DNA from: Xenorhabdus beddingii
GTDB lineage: Bacteria > Pseudomonadota > Gammaproteobacteria > Enterobacterales > Enterobacteriaceae
Direction: 5' to 3'
DNA: 64,000 nucleotides
Assembly: GCF_002127545.1 (NCBI RefSeq)
Contig: NZ_MUBK01000011.1
Coordinates: 1 to 64,000 of the forward strand
Shown here: piece after piece, positions 33,812-45,600 of the stretch
How the letters are laid out: each line of letters starts with the position of its first letter
Numbering within the stretch: the first letter of the stretch is position 1
Translations under genes and position numbers: made by a program
The notes under the pieces: model-generated
Seen by the model: the letters and a program-made list of their open reading frames with translations, nothing else
What the model was told of the DNA's origin: nothing
Database searches by the model: none

Positions 33812-34747
33812 ATGAATCATTTACAACAATCGGCTTCCTCAGGAGTGAAGCTATTTGCCGCGCTTGTCGGAAAACGGGTTACTCCAGGGGAACACTGGCT
33901 CTCTTCCGGTAATCGCACTAAATTTGCACTGCGCAGTATCCTGACACCTGTTTCTACGCTGAAGCTCTTGGATAGTCTTGCCAAGACGCCACGCTATCTG
34001 GATATTTTGAAAAAGCAACCCAGTTTACCTTGTAAATTACATCGCCCCTATTTGAGCATTAATTTTAAACGTAAACATATTGTCTGCGCATTAAATGAAC
34101 ATTATAAGTTACTGTTCCAGCACTTAGAACCGGCCATCATCAGTAAACTATTTGATACTCATGCTTATTTATTGGCAACCATTCAGGGAAAAAATGAATC
34201 ATTCATGATATACATTGATTCATTGGATAATCTGAATAAAGAAGGGGAACTTTCTTTATATATTACCACCGCAGAAAATGTCATTCTGGCGAAATGTGCA
34301 TTTACGTTATTAACGGTGGATGGCAAACAAACATTATTTATTGGGGTATTACAGGGTCCGGCCAAAGGGGATAACTCGCTGGATATTATCCGCCATGCCA
34401 CGAAAGAGTGTTATGGGTTATTTCCCAAACGCCTATTAATTGAAGCTATCTGCCGCTTTGCTGAACATGTTGATTGTGAACAGATTTTGGCAGTCAGTAA
34501 TGAAACGCATATCTACCGCAGTATTCGTTATTGGCATAAAAAGAAAGATAAGATGGTAGCCGATTATAATGCTTTCTGGGAATCCTTAAGTGGTGTCAGA
34601 AAGGAAAATAATGACTTCCATTTACCGTCAATCATAGAAAGAAAATCTCTGGATGATATTCCCAGCAAAAAACGCGCCGAGTATCGCCGCCGTTATCAGT
34701 TACTGGATGAATTGGAAAACAGTATCAAGGCATCCCTTACTGCCTGA
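33812..34747 (+). CDS. VirK/YbjX family protein (DUF535)
   Basis: A 311-residue DUF535 protein. Family features are HRPYLSINFKRKHIVCALNEHY, GELSLYITTAENVILAKCAFTL, and QGPAKGDNSLDIIRHATKECYGLFPKRLLIEAICRFA. VirK and YbjX are cytoplasmic proteins tied to intracellular survival and resistance to antimicrobial peptides in Salmonella and Shigella, by unknown biochemistry. It stands alone, with its own AT-rich upstream region and a TATAAT box. For an insect or nematode associate, resistance to host peptides would be a plausible role, but this is inference. Confidence 0.75.
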   Translation: MNHLQQSASSGVKLFAALVGKRVTPGEHWLSSGNRTKFALRSILTPVSTLKLLDSLAKTPRYLDILKKQPSLPCKLHRPYLSINFKRKHIVCALNEHYKLLFQHLEPAIISKLFDTHAYLLATIQGKNESFMIYIDSLDNLNKEGELSLYITTAENVILAKCAFTLLTVDGKQTLFIGVLQGPAKGDNSLDIIRHATKECYGLFPKRLLIEAICRFAEHVDCEQILAVSNETHIYRSIRYWHKKKDKMVADYNAFWESLSGVRKENNDFHLPSIIERKSLDDIPSKKRAEYRRRYQLLDELENSIKASLTA

Positions 34748-34780
34748 TTGCTGCTGAGGAAGGAATACCCGATCTGGCAT

Positions 34781-35377
34781 TTAGCGCGGCTTCGCCATTA
34801 ACCATGCAAGATGAGTCTTAATGGCGGGCCACTCATTGAGAAGAATGCTATAGACGCAGGTGTCCCGTATCGAACCATCCTTAGCCCGCATGTGATTGCG
34901 CATAATACCATCCAGTTTTGCCCCCAACCGCTCAATGGCCTTGCGACTCTGATGATTCAGAAAATGAGTACGAAATTCCACCGCGACACATTCCAATTCT
35001 TCAAATGCGTATTGCAACAGCAAAAACTTTGCTTCCGTATTAATCGCCGTGCGTTGCACTGAACGCGCATACCATGTCGAACCGATTTCCAATCTGGGAA
35101 TATTGGCATCAATATTCATATAGGTTGTCATCCCGACGGCCCCCCCTGTGACATTATCAATGACAGTAAAAGGCAGCATACTTCCCTTGGCATGCAAGGC
35201 TAAACGACGGTCAATCTCCGCATGTACATTCATCGGGTCAGGGACACTGGTATACCAAAGTTTATGTAATTGCCCATCTTCGATAGCGCGAACAAATTCA
35301 TCATATTTATCATGTGACAAAGGGACTAATGTCACACTTTTTCCTGTCAGCTTGACCCAGTCAGTTATTTTTTTCAT
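34781..35377 (-). CDS. RimJ/RimL-type GNAT acetyltransferase
   Basis: A 198-residue acetyltransferase of the GNAT_3 family (VTLVPLSHDKYDEFVRAIED, GGAVGMTTYMNIDANIPRLEIGSTWYARSVQRTAINTEAKFLL, FRTHFLNHQSRKAIERLGAKLDG). The group modifies N-terminal or small-molecule amines; its substrate is unknown. ATG 35377 follows GTGGA at nine bases; the ten-codon longer form is unlikely. It converges with the VirK-like gene, 33 bases between stops. Confidence 0.75.
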   Translation of the reverse strand: MKKITDWVKLTGKSVTLVPLSHDKYDEFVRAIEDGQLHKLWYTSVPDPMNVHAEIDRRLALHAKGSMLPFTVIDNVTGGAVGMTTYMNIDANIPRLEIGSTWYARSVQRTAINTEAKFLLLQYAFEELECVAVEFRTHFLNHQSRKAIERLGAKLDGIMRNHMRAKDGSIRDTCVYSILLNEWPAIKTHLAWLMAKPR

Positions 35378-35601
35378 GTTTATTTTCCACCATCGTTGAA
35401 GAATCATCGTTGAAGAATATATTGTCAGTATGCATAGTTAAGAAATACGCAACAATCGTAAATAGAGACATGGCTATACCTAAAAGATTCTTATTCAAAT
35501 ATTGTTGATGTTCTATACCTAATATATTTCATGATATTTGTCACAATCAATTAACAAAGATATTCCAATCAAGCCAGAACTGTCTAAATTTGAACACTAT
35601 C

Positions 35602-35630
35602 TCATCCGACCACTTAGCCATACCTAAGTG
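35602..35630 (+). promoter_or_regulatory. possible FadR site and dyad upstream of fadH
   Basis: TCATCCGACCACTT (35602-35615) matches the Escherichia FadR consensus core TGGTCCGACCAGTT at 11 of 14 positions. It overlaps a perfect inverted repeat, CACTTAG at 35611-35617 and CTAAGTG at 35624-35630. Either could be an operator for fatty-acid control of fadH, 65-95 bases before its start codon. This rests on eye comparison only. Confidence 0.35.
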
Positions 35631-35668
35631 AAAAATCTAAGTCATACGGAAAAAATAATATTTTTTAA

Positions 35669-37717
<2,049 letters not shown>

Positions 37718-37754
37718 TCATAATAGAGAGTTTACTAATAGAATTTAAATCAAA

Positions 37755-37791
37755 AACGGTGATAACGTATATTCAACTCATTATCACCGTT
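37755..37791. terminator. bidirectional terminator between fadH and sstT
   Basis: AACGGTGATAA at 37755-37765 pairs perfectly with TTATCACCGTT at 37781-37791 (11 bp). A-rich DNA precedes and T-rich DNA follows, so it can end transcription from both converging genes. Confidence 0.85.
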
Positions 37792-37808
37792 CTTATTCCA
37801 ACTGACCG

Positions 37809-39053
37809 TTAACGCTGTGCCAATTGATCCGACGCTATGCGGTCATCTTCTGCCTGACATGCGGCGGCGGTAAACAACACATCAGTCGAAGAATTCAGCC
37901 CCGTTTCAGTAGAATCCTGCAATACCCCAATGATGAAACCCACCGCAACAACCTGCATGGCAACTTCATTGGAGATACCAAACATGCTACACGCCAGCGG
38001 GATCAACAATAATGATCCCCCCGCAACACCCGATGACCCACAGGCTCCAATGACTGAAACAACACTCAATAATATGGCCGTAGGAATATCCACCACCATG
38101 CCCAGTGTATTCACGGCGGCCAGTGTCAATACCGTGATCGTCACTGCCGCCCCGGCCATATTGATGGTTGCTCCCAAAGGAATGGAAACGGAATAAGTAT
38201 CTTCATGCAAATTCATCCGGCGACACATGGCCATATTGACGGGAATATTGGCCGCAGAGCTACGGGTAAAGAACGCCGTGACGCCACTTTCACGCAAGCA
38301 TGCAAAAACCAGCGGATAAGGATTACGCCGGATTTTCCAGTAAACAATCAGCGGGTTGACCACCAGCGCAACGATAATCATGCAGCCAAGCAGTACCGTT
38401 AACAGGTGAGCATAGTTGAGCAGGGCTTCAAAACCCGTTGTGGCAATCGTCGAAGAAACCAGACCAAAAATGCCGATAGGTGCCAGACGGATAACCACTC
38501 GCACGATCTGGGTCACGGCGCCTGACAGGTCATGAATCAGCAACTTAGTCGATTCATTGGCATGGCGTAAAGCAACGCCCAAACCAATTGACCACGCCAG
38601 TATCCCGACATAATTCCCTTCCAAGATCGCATTAATCGGGTTAGCGACGACATTGAGCAAGACCCCTTTCAGCACTTCAATGATATTTTCTGGTGGTGAC
38701 ATCTGGATATCATTGGTCACCAATGTCAGTGTCGACGGGAACAGCATACTGCCAATGACAGCCACAACCGCCGCAAAGAAAGAGCCTATCAGATACAGGA
38801 ACAAGATGGGACGAATGTTAGTTTTTTGGCCTGTCTTATGATTAGCGATCGAAGACATGACCAATACCCATACCAAAACAGGCGCTACCGCTTTAAGTGC
38901 GCCGACAAAGAGCGTTCCCAACAACGCCACTGACTTGGCCGCAGAAGGGGCCAGCCACGCAAGTAATACGCCCAGAATTAATCCAATCAAGATTTGTTTT
39001 ACTAGGCTTCCTTGTACAAGATATTGCACAAAGCCTTTTTGTCGTTTTTCCAT
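37809..39053 (-). CDS. sstT: serine/threonine:sodium symporter
   Basis: A 414-residue inner-membrane transporter of the dicarboxylate/amino acid:cation symporter family, the exact length of Escherichia SstT. The serine-rich re-entrant loop ([14 protein letters not shown]) and the second half [16 protein letters not shown]...[19 protein letters not shown] are typical. It imports L-serine and L-threonine with sodium. The protein has eight predicted helices plus two hairpins. In Escherichia it is near fadH too; alx, which precedes sstT there, is not present here. Confidence 0.95.
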   Translation of the reverse strand: MEKRQKGFVQYLVQGSLVKQILIGLILGVLLAWLAPSAAKSVALLGTLFVGALKAVAPVLVWVLVMSSIANHKTGQKTNIRPILFLYLIGSFFAAVVAVIGSMLFPSTLTLVTNDIQMSPPENIIEVLKGVLLNVVANPINAILEGNYVGILAWSIGLGVALRHANESTKLLIHDLSGAVTQIVRVVIRLAPIGIFGLVSSTIATTGFEALLNYAHLLTVLLGCMIIVALVVNPLIVYWKIRRNPYPLVFACLRESGVTAFFTRSSAANIPVNMAMCRRMNLHEDTYSVSIPLGATINMAGAAVTITVLTLAAVNTLGMVVDIPTAILLSVVSVIGACGSSGVAGGSLLLIPLACSMFGISNEVAMQVVAVGFIIGVLQDSTETGLNSSTDVLFTAAACQAEDDRIASDQLAQR

Positions 39054-39734
39054 AGTCTATCCATTTTGGTCTTTTTAGCCCGATGAGCCCGATGTTGTTA
39101 TGTTTGCTTTCCCAGTATAGGAAAATTAAGAAAACTACAAAGAATAGTTAATCGCAATATACAGAGAACGCAACTTTTGATAACAATTTGATTACATTTG
39201 TGTGATCGGAGCATCAATTTTCCTCCTGGAATAACTTCAGAAAGTGACAGTCACTAAGTTGAAAGTAAATATTTTCCTTAATATTCATAATATTAATGAG
39301 CTATATTTTTAGCCATGACCGCTGATTGTTTTCCGGCCTCCCAAACGACGGATAGATGACTTTTCGTCATCAGATGCACGACAGAAATAGGTTTAACGGG
39401 AAAAAAACATAAATTCAGTCCATCTGTGGAATAAACCGGTTATTAACGCCATTTTAGGTCACTTCAAAAATCATTCATCAACCGATATATCTGGATGAAT
39501 TTAATTTTATACTTTGATTCATGTTCAATTGCTCAACAAAATTTTCTGTCTCGCTACTGTTGATTTTGTTAAAGTGTCCCAGTCAATCTTTATGCCATCT
39601 TGAAGGGATTTCGAGGGTATTTTATGACAAGTGATATTTAATACTTTGTATTGGCGAAGCATCCAATAGAAAATCACCATAAATGCACCATAAAAGTAAG
39701 ATGCTATTCTTAACCCGCGTTTTAGGAACATTTG
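39054..39734. other. 680-base intergenic region between sstT and yqjA
   Basis: The region carries the divergent promoters of sstT and yqjA. Near sstT a 9-bp direct repeat (AGCCCGATG at 39077 and 39086) is seen. Between about 39525 and 39716 a - strand frame encodes a protein-like stretch (QYKVLNITCHKIPSKSLQDG, IKIDWDTLTKSTVARQKILL) that might be the tail of a decayed gene; I cannot name it. I find no RNA gene. A manganese or pH riboswitch like that of Escherichia alx was looked for and not recognised. Confidence 0.45.
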
Positions 39735-40400
39735 ATGGAAATTGTAACAGACCTTGTTTATGCACTTTGGCACCAGGATTATGAAACACTTGCTAACCCA
39801 TCGTTGGTATGGGCAATCTATATCCTACTCTTTACTATTCTGTTTCTGGAAAATGGAATATTACCGGCGGCATTTTTACCGGGCGACAGCCTATTGATAT
39901 TAGTGGGTGTCTTAATCGCCAAAGAAGCCATGAGTTTTCCGGTGACATTAGTCATTCTCACCTTTGGTGCAGGTCTCGGCTGCTGGGTTGGCTACCTTCA
40001 GGGACGGTGGCTTGGCAACACCAAATTAGTTCAGGGCTGGTTATCACACCTCCCCGCACATTATCATCAGCGCGCCCATAATTTATTCCATCGTCATGGT
40101 TTATCCGCTTTGCTGGTAGGCCGCTTCCTTGCTTTTGTCAGAACCTTGCTGCCAACATTGGCCGGCCTTGCCGGATTGAATAATGGGCGGTTTCAGATTT
40201 TCAACTGGCTCAGTGGGTTCCTGTGGGTGCTTATTCTGACTACATTGGGTTATATACTCGGTAAAAGCCCCCTGTTCCGTCAGTACGAAGAGTATCTGAT
40301 GAATTTTTTGGTATTGTTACCACTGGGCTTGTTACTCATCGGCTTAATTGGCAGCCTGACGGTTATTTGGCGTAAGAAACGCGCCAATAATACCCTTTAG
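39735..40400 (+). CDS. yqjA: DedA family membrane protein YqjA
   Basis: A 221-residue DedA-family protein, near-identical in layout to Escherichia YqjA (220). It has the F(L)PGDSLL motif (AAFLPGDSLLILVG), GRWLGNTKLVQGWLSHLPAHYHQRAHNLFHRHG, and the arginine loop VGRFLAFVRTLLPTLAGLAG needed for proton-coupled function in the family. DedA proteins are thought to flip or transport undecaprenyl phosphate or lipids and support membrane potential. AGGAACATTTG precedes ATG 39735. yqjB, next to it in Escherichia, is missing. Confidence 0.9.
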   Translation: MEIVTDLVYALWHQDYETLANPSLVWAIYILLFTILFLENGILPAAFLPGDSLLILVGVLIAKEAMSFPVTLVILTFGAGLGCWVGYLQGRWLGNTKLVQGWLSHLPAHYHQRAHNLFHRHGLSALLVGRFLAFVRTLLPTLAGLAGLNNGRFQIFNWLSGFLWVLILTTLGYILGKSPLFRQYEEYLMNFLVLLPLGLLLIGLIGSLTVIWRKKRANNTL

Positions 40401-40651
40401 TCCTCCTTCCTTTTTCTGTGGTGTTTTTCCTGTGGTGTATTTTCTGTGGCATTGCGGGAGAAATACCACAGGATTGATATTCGCAACTCACATTATCCCG
40501 CCCATGTCAGTGGCTTCGCCCACCGACTTAAACAATATTTAAGATTAATTCACGATATATTGTGACAATTTTTCATCTATTCACCCTTTCAACTCCTTAT
40601 AAAAGCGACTATGGTAGAAATTCATCCATCGTATATTTAAGGAGACCGGTC

Positions 40652-40957
40652 ATGCCCCAGAAAAAAAATTCTGAAGATTTACGTGCTGAACTCCAATCCC
40701 TTGCGGATACTCTGGAGGAAGTGCTCAATAGCTCCAGTGACAAATCAAAAACAGAACTGGAAAAACTGCGCAATAAGGCGGAAAAAACGCTGCAAGATGC
40801 GCGTGTGACACTCAACGATGCCAGCGAGAGGCTGGTCGATCAAACAAAAGAAATTGCCGGTCATGCGGATAATTATGTCCGTGAAAATCCGTGGACAGGT
40901 GTCGGTATTGGTGCCGCCGTTGGGCTGGTCTTAGGTGTTCTACTATCAAGGCGCTGA
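40652..40957 (+). CDS. yqjD: YqjD, tail-anchored ribosome-associated protein
   Basis: A 101-residue DUF883 protein with a long charged helix (DLRAELQSLADTLEEVLN ... DQTKEIAGHADNYVRENPW) and a C-terminal membrane anchor (VGIGAAVGLVLGVLLSRR). Escherichia YqjD and ElaB bind 70S ribosomes in stationary phase and locate them at the membrane. TAAGGAG precedes ATG 40652; an upstream extension is not supported. It heads a three-gene operon with yqjE and yqjK. Confidence 0.9.
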   Translation: MPQKKNSEDLRAELQSLADTLEEVLNSSSDKSKTELEKLRNKAEKTLQDARVTLNDASERLVDQTKEIAGHADNYVRENPWTGVGIGAAVGLVLGVLLSRR

Positions 40958-40958
40958 G

Positions 40959-41360
40959 ATGACCCCATCATCCCATTCTCAAGGCCCGGGAAAAGGGCTG
41001 TTTGATACTTTACGGCGAGTCGCGGCAATTCTTGTCCGCATGGTTGAAACTCGTCTCCGGCTTGTTGCCGTTGAGCTGGAGGAAAGTACAGCGACGCTGG
41101 TGCAATTACTGCTGATGGTCGGGTTCACATTGTTATTCGCGGGTTTTGGTCTGATGTGCCTATTAATGCTGATATTCTGGGCCATCGATCCCGCCTGCCG
41201 GATCACGGCAATGTCCATTGCGGCCGGAACGCTACTGCTCCTCGCCGTGTTGAGTGCCATCTGGACGATCAGAAAAACCCGGAAACTGACTTTTCTTCGC
41301 GCCACCCGCGAACAACTGAACCTTGATCGCCGAATGCTGGGGGATGATCAGCATGAATAA
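40959..41360 (+). CDS. yqjE: inner membrane protein YqjE
   Basis: A 133-residue protein of the phage holin superfamily III type, with two hydrophobic helices (about 45-70 and 80-103) and an amphipathic N-terminal helix (LFDTLRRVAAILVRMVETRLRL). It matches Escherichia YqjE (134 residues) in length and operon position. Function is unknown; it may assist the yqjD anchor. It starts one base after the yqjD stop and overlaps yqjK by eight bases. Confidence 0.85.
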   Translation: MTPSSHSQGPGKGLFDTLRRVAAILVRMVETRLRLVAVELEESTATLVQLLLMVGFTLLFAGFGLMCLLMLIFWAIDPACRITAMSIAAGTLLLLAVLSAIWTIRKTRKLTFLRATREQLNLDRRMLGDDQHE

Positions 41361-41646
41361 ATCATGGCACCATCAACGAACGTTGCGAAAGCAACAGTTA
41401 TTAAAAGAGATCCGGCAACAGCGTCAATCGCTCTCGGCTTGCAGCCGGCACTGGCTTGAAATCACCCAGCCTTATGATAAAGGCTGGCAGGTTCTCCTTG
41501 CCTTTAAACCCTATGCCACTCTCGGTGCTGGTATTGTTCTGTTTTATGGGCTATGCCACCCCAAAAAATTTTACCGCTGGTCACGCCACATGATCCCTCT
41601 TGTTGGGATTATGAAAGTGGTACGAAATGCACTGAATAAGTCTTAA
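41353..41646 (+). CDS. yqjK: YqjK-like small protein
   Basis: A 97-residue protein with a charged N-terminal helix (RTLRKQQLLKEIRQQRQSL) and one hydrophobic segment (about 54-75). It corresponds to YqjK, third gene of the yqjDEK operon, of unknown function. ATG 41353 lies inside the end of yqjE; a ten-codon longer form would need an upstream start with no clear ribosome binding site. Confidence 0.8.
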   Translation: MNKSWHHQRTLRKQQLLKEIRQQRQSLSACSRHWLEITQPYDKGWQVLLAFKPYATLGAGIVLFYGLCHPKKFYRWSRHMIPLVGIMKVVRNALNKS

Positions 41647-41846
41647 CTGGCAAGCATCCATCAAACTCTTTCAAAAAAACTGCATTGAATTGTTAATATT
41701 CTTTGCTATCACCAGATAGCCTCTCTCCTTAGAATACCGCCATCAGATAATGATTAACAAATTGTGCTTTTTTGTCCTTTTTTTGGTCATTTTAATCTAA
41801 ACAGACAACTTATTTATCGTTACCCGCAGTATTCCTGGAGATAATA

Positions 41847-42242
41847 ATGAAAAAATTTGAAGATAGTGGCTTGTTGATCGCTCGTGTTTTAATATCCGTT
41901 CTTTTTATCATCGCAGGGTATGGAAAATTGGGTGAAGCCTATGCGGGAACACAAGCCTTTATGGAAGCCATGCAAGTACCGGGGATTTTGCTGCCACTTA
42001 CTATCTTGCTTGAACTCGGTGGCGGGATTGCGGTGCTGTTCGGGCTACTGACCCGCACCACCGCAGTATTTACCTTTATTTTCTGTATCCTGACCGCCTT
42101 ACTGTTCCACAGCGATTTTTCAAATGACATGAACCTGACAATGTTCCTGAAAAATTTCTCCATCGGCGCAGGTTATCTGATGCTGGCAATGATGGGGCCG
42201 GGAAAATTTAGTATTGACCGTGCATTGAATAAAAACTGGTAA
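41847..42242 (+). CDS. yqjF: DoxX family membrane protein YqjF
   Basis: A 131-residue, four-helix DoxX-family protein (RVLISVLFIIAGYGKLGEAY, PLTILLELGGGIAVLFGLLTR, GPGKFSIDRALNKNW), matching YqjF (130) throughout. DoxX proteins are linked to oxidative stress and quinone-related redox chemistry. AGGAG-like GGAGATAATA precedes the ATG. It has its own upstream region of about 200 bases with AT-rich DNA and a terminator after it. Confidence 0.9.
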   Translation: MKKFEDSGLLIARVLISVLFIIAGYGKLGEAYAGTQAFMEAMQVPGILLPLTILLELGGGIAVLFGLLTRTTAVFTFIFCILTALLFHSDFSNDMNLTMFLKNFSIGAGYLMLAMMGPGKFSIDRALNKNW

Positions 42243-42250
42243 TACACACA

Positions 42251-42286
42251 CAAGCCCCTGGCGGGTTATTCACCGCAAGGGGCTTG
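42251..42286. terminator. terminator between yqjF and yhaJ
   Basis: CAAGCCCC at 42251-42258 pairs with GGGGCTTG at 42279-42286 and a short T-rich tail follows. The two flanking genes converge, so it can serve both. Confidence 0.75.
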
Positions 42287-42319
42287 ATTGATCTTGCTTT
42301 TCTGGCCTGTTTTCCCGCG

Positions 42320-43216
42320 TTATTGCTTCATGAATAATTTGGGAATTTCGCGCAGACACCAAGACTTGGCTTCTCCCATACTATCGCGCCGCCATGCCAT
42401 GATAATGTTGGTTTCATGGCTATATTCCGAACCCACAACACGCAAGCGGCCTTCAGCAATATCCTGTTCTACCATCGGGTATGGCATCGTCGCTACCCCC
42501 AAACCCGCCAACAGTGCCCGGCGCTTGTCTTCCAGCGTACTGACTGTCAGGCGGAGTTGTTTATCCAGTAACTTAACCGTCAGTACAGGGCGTTCCCTTG
42601 CAGTATCAGCAACGGCGATACCACGGTACTTCACCCGTGTGGCATCAGACAACGGCTCAGGTTCATGGTGGATAGGATGATCCACACTGGCCACATAGAC
42701 ATTGTTAATGGAATAAAGTTTGCGCGAATTCACTTCGGGCGAAGCCCGAAAGTGAAGATCGGGGGCAATCACAATATCTGCATACCCCGTTTCCAGTCGT
42801 TCCCAAGCCCCTGCCAGCACTTCCGTCATCAACGAAAGCTGAGTATTCGATTTAGTTGCCAAGCGATCTACAAGGGGAAACAGCGAGGTAATCGGAAACA
42901 AGGCTTCACATACAATCGTCAGGTGCGTTTCCCAGCCACGGGCAAGCGATTCTGCATCTGCGGTCAATTTATCCGCTGCTTCCAGCAATAATCGCCCCCG
43001 CTCCAGCAACATCCGGCCCACATTGGTAAATTTCGTGCGATGACCGGAGCGATCAAACAGCACAACATCCAGCTCTTCTTCCAATTTTTGCATTGTATAA
43101 CTCAATGCAGAAGGAACACGCCCCAATTCATCCGCTGCCGCTGCAAAACTGCCCCGTCGGTCTATCGCATCCATGACCCGCAGGGATTCCAATGTCAGCG
43201 CTCGTTCTTTGCCCAT
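42320..43216 (-). CDS. yhaJ: LysR-type regulator YhaJ
   Basis: A 298-residue LysR regulator closely matching Escherichia YhaJ, with the N-terminal winged helix-turn-helix (LRVMDAIDRRGSFAAAADELGRVPSALSYTMQKLEEELDV) and the C-terminal substrate-binding fold ending MAWRRDSMGEAKSWCLREIPKLF. In Escherichia YhaJ controls yqjF and virulence or aromatic-compound (dinitrotoluene) responses. The genes it divides, yhaK and yqjF, flank it here. It is divergent from yhaK across 112 bases, a probable binding region. Confidence 0.95.
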   Translation of the reverse strand: MGKERALTLESLRVMDAIDRRGSFAAAADELGRVPSALSYTMQKLEEELDVVLFDRSGHRTKFTNVGRMLLERGRLLLEAADKLTADAESLARGWETHLTIVCEALFPITSLFPLVDRLATKSNTQLSLMTEVLAGAWERLETGYADIVIAPDLHFRASPEVNSRKLYSINNVYVASVDHPIHHEPEPLSDATRVKYRGIAVADTARERPVLTVKLLDKQLRLTVSTLEDKRRALLAGLGVATMPYPMVEQDIAEGRLRVVGSEYSHETNIIMAWRRDSMGEAKSWCLREIPKLFMKQ

Positions 43217-43328
43217 ATTCTTCTCAATCAGGAATTTTGAATATAGTCACCAGATTAACTGGCTAACATTTCGACGTCCAGATAATTAAGATCGAGATTT
43301 ATAAGTTTATTGGTCAAAGGGATGGCAT

Positions 43329-44063
43329 ATGATAACAACGAGAACAGCAAATCAATGCGGAAAAGCCGATTATGGCTGGTTACAGGCTCGCTATACTTTT
43401 TCATTCGGTCACTATTTTGACCCAAAATTTTTGAACTATCGGGCGCTACGTGTCCTTAATCAGGAAGTTTTGGCTCCACAAGCCGAATTCCAGCCCAAGT
43501 CTTACCCTCATGTTGATATTCTGAACATTATCCTGCAAGGAGAAGCCCGGTACCGTGATAGCGAAGGAAACCATTTCCACGCAAAACAAGGGGATTGCCT
43601 GCTGTTTTCTGCCCGTCGGGGCATCAGTTACAGTGAACTCAATCCCAGTGACGAGATACCACTTACCCGACTGCAACTCTGGCTCAATGCCTGTCCCCAG
43701 CAAGAACCTTTGCCATTACAGCGCAAGATACTGTCTGGTAACGTACTGCCAGATGAAACATTAACCTTGCTGGCCTCCCCGACATCAGAAAACCACAGCA
43801 TGACTCTGCGCCAGCAGGTATGGATAAGCTATCTGGTGGTTAAAGACCGTGCTAGTCAGATTTTGCCTTTGCGGGGAAAGCACGCCTACCTGCAATCCAT
43901 CAGTGGTAATGCCAGAATCAGCGGCAGGATGGGAAATAATGGGGTCGAAAATCGCGGGGTGGAAATGAGATGTGGCGACGGAATATTTATTCAGGAGGAA
44001 CAGGAAGTCACATTGCTGGCGGATACACCATTTCGGGGGCTGTTGATTGATTTAGCGGACTGA
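43329..44063 (+). CDS. yhaK: pirin-like bicupin YhaK
   Basis: A 244-residue pirin-family bicupin (TRTANQCGKADYGWLQARYTFSFGHYFDPKFLNYRALRVLNQEVLAP), the same start as Escherichia YhaK (233). Pirins bind a metal through His-X-His/Glu in the N-terminal cupin and may act as redox sensors or quercetinase-like enzymes. Here the usual metal ligands are only partly kept (YPHVDILN), as in YhaK. It is probably under YhaJ control. Confidence 0.9.
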   Translation: MITTRTANQCGKADYGWLQARYTFSFGHYFDPKFLNYRALRVLNQEVLAPQAEFQPKSYPHVDILNIILQGEARYRDSEGNHFHAKQGDCLLFSARRGISYSELNPSDEIPLTRLQLWLNACPQQEPLPLQRKILSGNVLPDETLTLLASPTSENHSMTLRQQVWISYLVVKDRASQILPLRGKHAYLQSISGNARISGRMGNNGVENRGVEMRCGDGIFIQEEQEVTLLADTPFRGLLIDLAD

Positions 44064-44171
44064 TTTACCCGGAGCCGGCATAATTTTGCTTTGCCCTGTC
44101 AGTGACTTTTTTCCGTCAATGACTTTTTTCTGCCTTTGGTTTATGAAAAAAAAATATACCCAGAAATAAAT

Positions 44172-44202
44172 AAGCCCTATAAAGCATTTGCTCTATAGGG
44201 CT
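44172..44202 (-). terminator. rnpB terminator
   Basis: AAGCCCTATA (44172-44181) and TATAGGGCT (44194-44202) form a hairpin just downstream of the RNase P RNA 3' end on the - strand. It is followed there by a T-rich tract, a classical Rho-independent terminator. Confidence 0.8.
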
Positions 44203-44207
44203 AAATT

Positions 44208-44576
<369 letters not shown>

Positions 44577-44583
44577 GGCGCGG

Positions 44584-44589
44584 ATTATA
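44584..44589 (-). promoter_or_regulatory. -10 box of the rnpB promoter
   Basis: A perfect TATAAT lies seven to eight bases before the mapped 5' end of rnpB. It is followed by a GC-rich discriminator (CCGCGCC), typical of growth-rate controlled stable-RNA promoters. The -35 region would fall at the end of rsmI and is not a good match. Confidence 0.6.
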
Positions 44590-44619
44590 AGAGGTTTGTT
44601 ATCCAATGTATAGGGATTT

Positions 44620-45537
44620 TCACTCATCCCCTTCAATTTGCCCAAGTTGCCCAAGGACTGAATTTTGTTCGGGTGCCTGATTTTGCTCAAGTGAATGACG
44701 GTACAAGGCATTTTTCTTCACACCGTGGATCTCGGCAGCCAATGCCGCCGCTTTTTTCAATGGCAGCTCTTTTTGCAGCAATGCCAGTGTCCGTAGGGCT
44801 TCCAATGGCAGGCTATCTTCCGCAGGTTTGCGATACCCTTCCACAATCAGTACCATTTCACCCCGGCGACGGGTTTCATCCTCTTTGATCCACGCCAGAA
44901 GCTGTCCAGCAGGCATTCCCTGAATGGATTCCCATGTTTTGGTCAGTTCCCGTGCCAGCACAACATAGCGATCTGCCCCCCACACTTTCACAATATCTTC
45001 TAAACTGTCCAACAGCCGATGTGTCGATTCGTAGAAAATCAGCGTTCGGGTTTCTTGCTCCAATTCACGCAGAGTATCTTGGCGCCCCTTACTTTTTGCA
45101 GGCAGGAAGCCTTCATAGCAAAAACGATCGGACGGCAAACCGGCAGCGGACAGCGCCGTAATCGCGGCACAAGGGCCTGGTAGCGGAACCACTTTAATGC
45201 CCGCTTCACGACAACGACGAACAAGATGATAGCCCGGATCATTGATCAAAGGTGTACCTGCATCAGAGACTAATGCGATGCTTACCCCTTGTTCTAGTTT
45301 CGTAAGTAATTGATCTGCTTTTTGCTGTTCATTATGATCATGAAGTGCGAACATGCGCGCATTAATGGCAAAATGTTGAAGCAACAAGCCAGTGTGTCGC
45401 GTATCTTCGGCTGCAATCAAATCGACATGTTTAAGCACTTCAAGGGCACGCTGAGTAATATCCCCCAGATTTCCAATAGGGGTTGGCACAACATATAGCG
45501 TGGATGTCGTAACCACTGCTCGATTGGTTTGATTCAT
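44620..45537 (-). CDS. rsmI: 16S rRNA 2'-O-ribose C1402 methyltransferase
   Basis: A 305-residue tetrapyrrole-methylase-fold enzyme, with [55 protein letters not shown] and [32 protein letters not shown], the RsmI signature. It methylates the ribose of C1402 in 16S rRNA together with RsmH. The C-terminal tail (about 289-305, [19 protein letters not shown]) is longer than in Escherichia (286 residues) and holds a 9-bp tandem repeat. It is divergent from lpoA and upstream of rnpB, as in other enterobacteria. Confidence 0.95.
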   Translation of the reverse strand: MNQTNRAVVTTSTLYVVPTPIGNLGDITQRALEVLKHVDLIAAEDTRHTGLLLQHFAINARMFALHDHNEQQKADQLLTKLEQGVSIALVSDAGTPLINDPGYHLVRRCREAGIKVVPLPGPCAAITALSAAGLPSDRFCYEGFLPAKSKGRQDTLRELEQETRTLIFYESTHRLLDSLEDIVKVWGADRYVVLARELTKTWESIQGMPAGQLLAWIKEDETRRRGEMVLIVEGYRKPAEDSLPLEALRTLALLQKELPLKKAAALAAEIHGVKKNALYRHSLEQNQAPEQNSVLGQLGQIEGDE

Positions 45538-45600
45538 TGTTTCATCCGAATGACCGATTTAAAATTGAGCATCTTTGAAAAAAACATCACTGGATACAGT

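Noticed and set aside
39054-39734. Manganese/pH riboswitch (yybP-ykoY, as before alx)
   Set aside because: No matching stem or conserved loop was found, and alx itself is absent.
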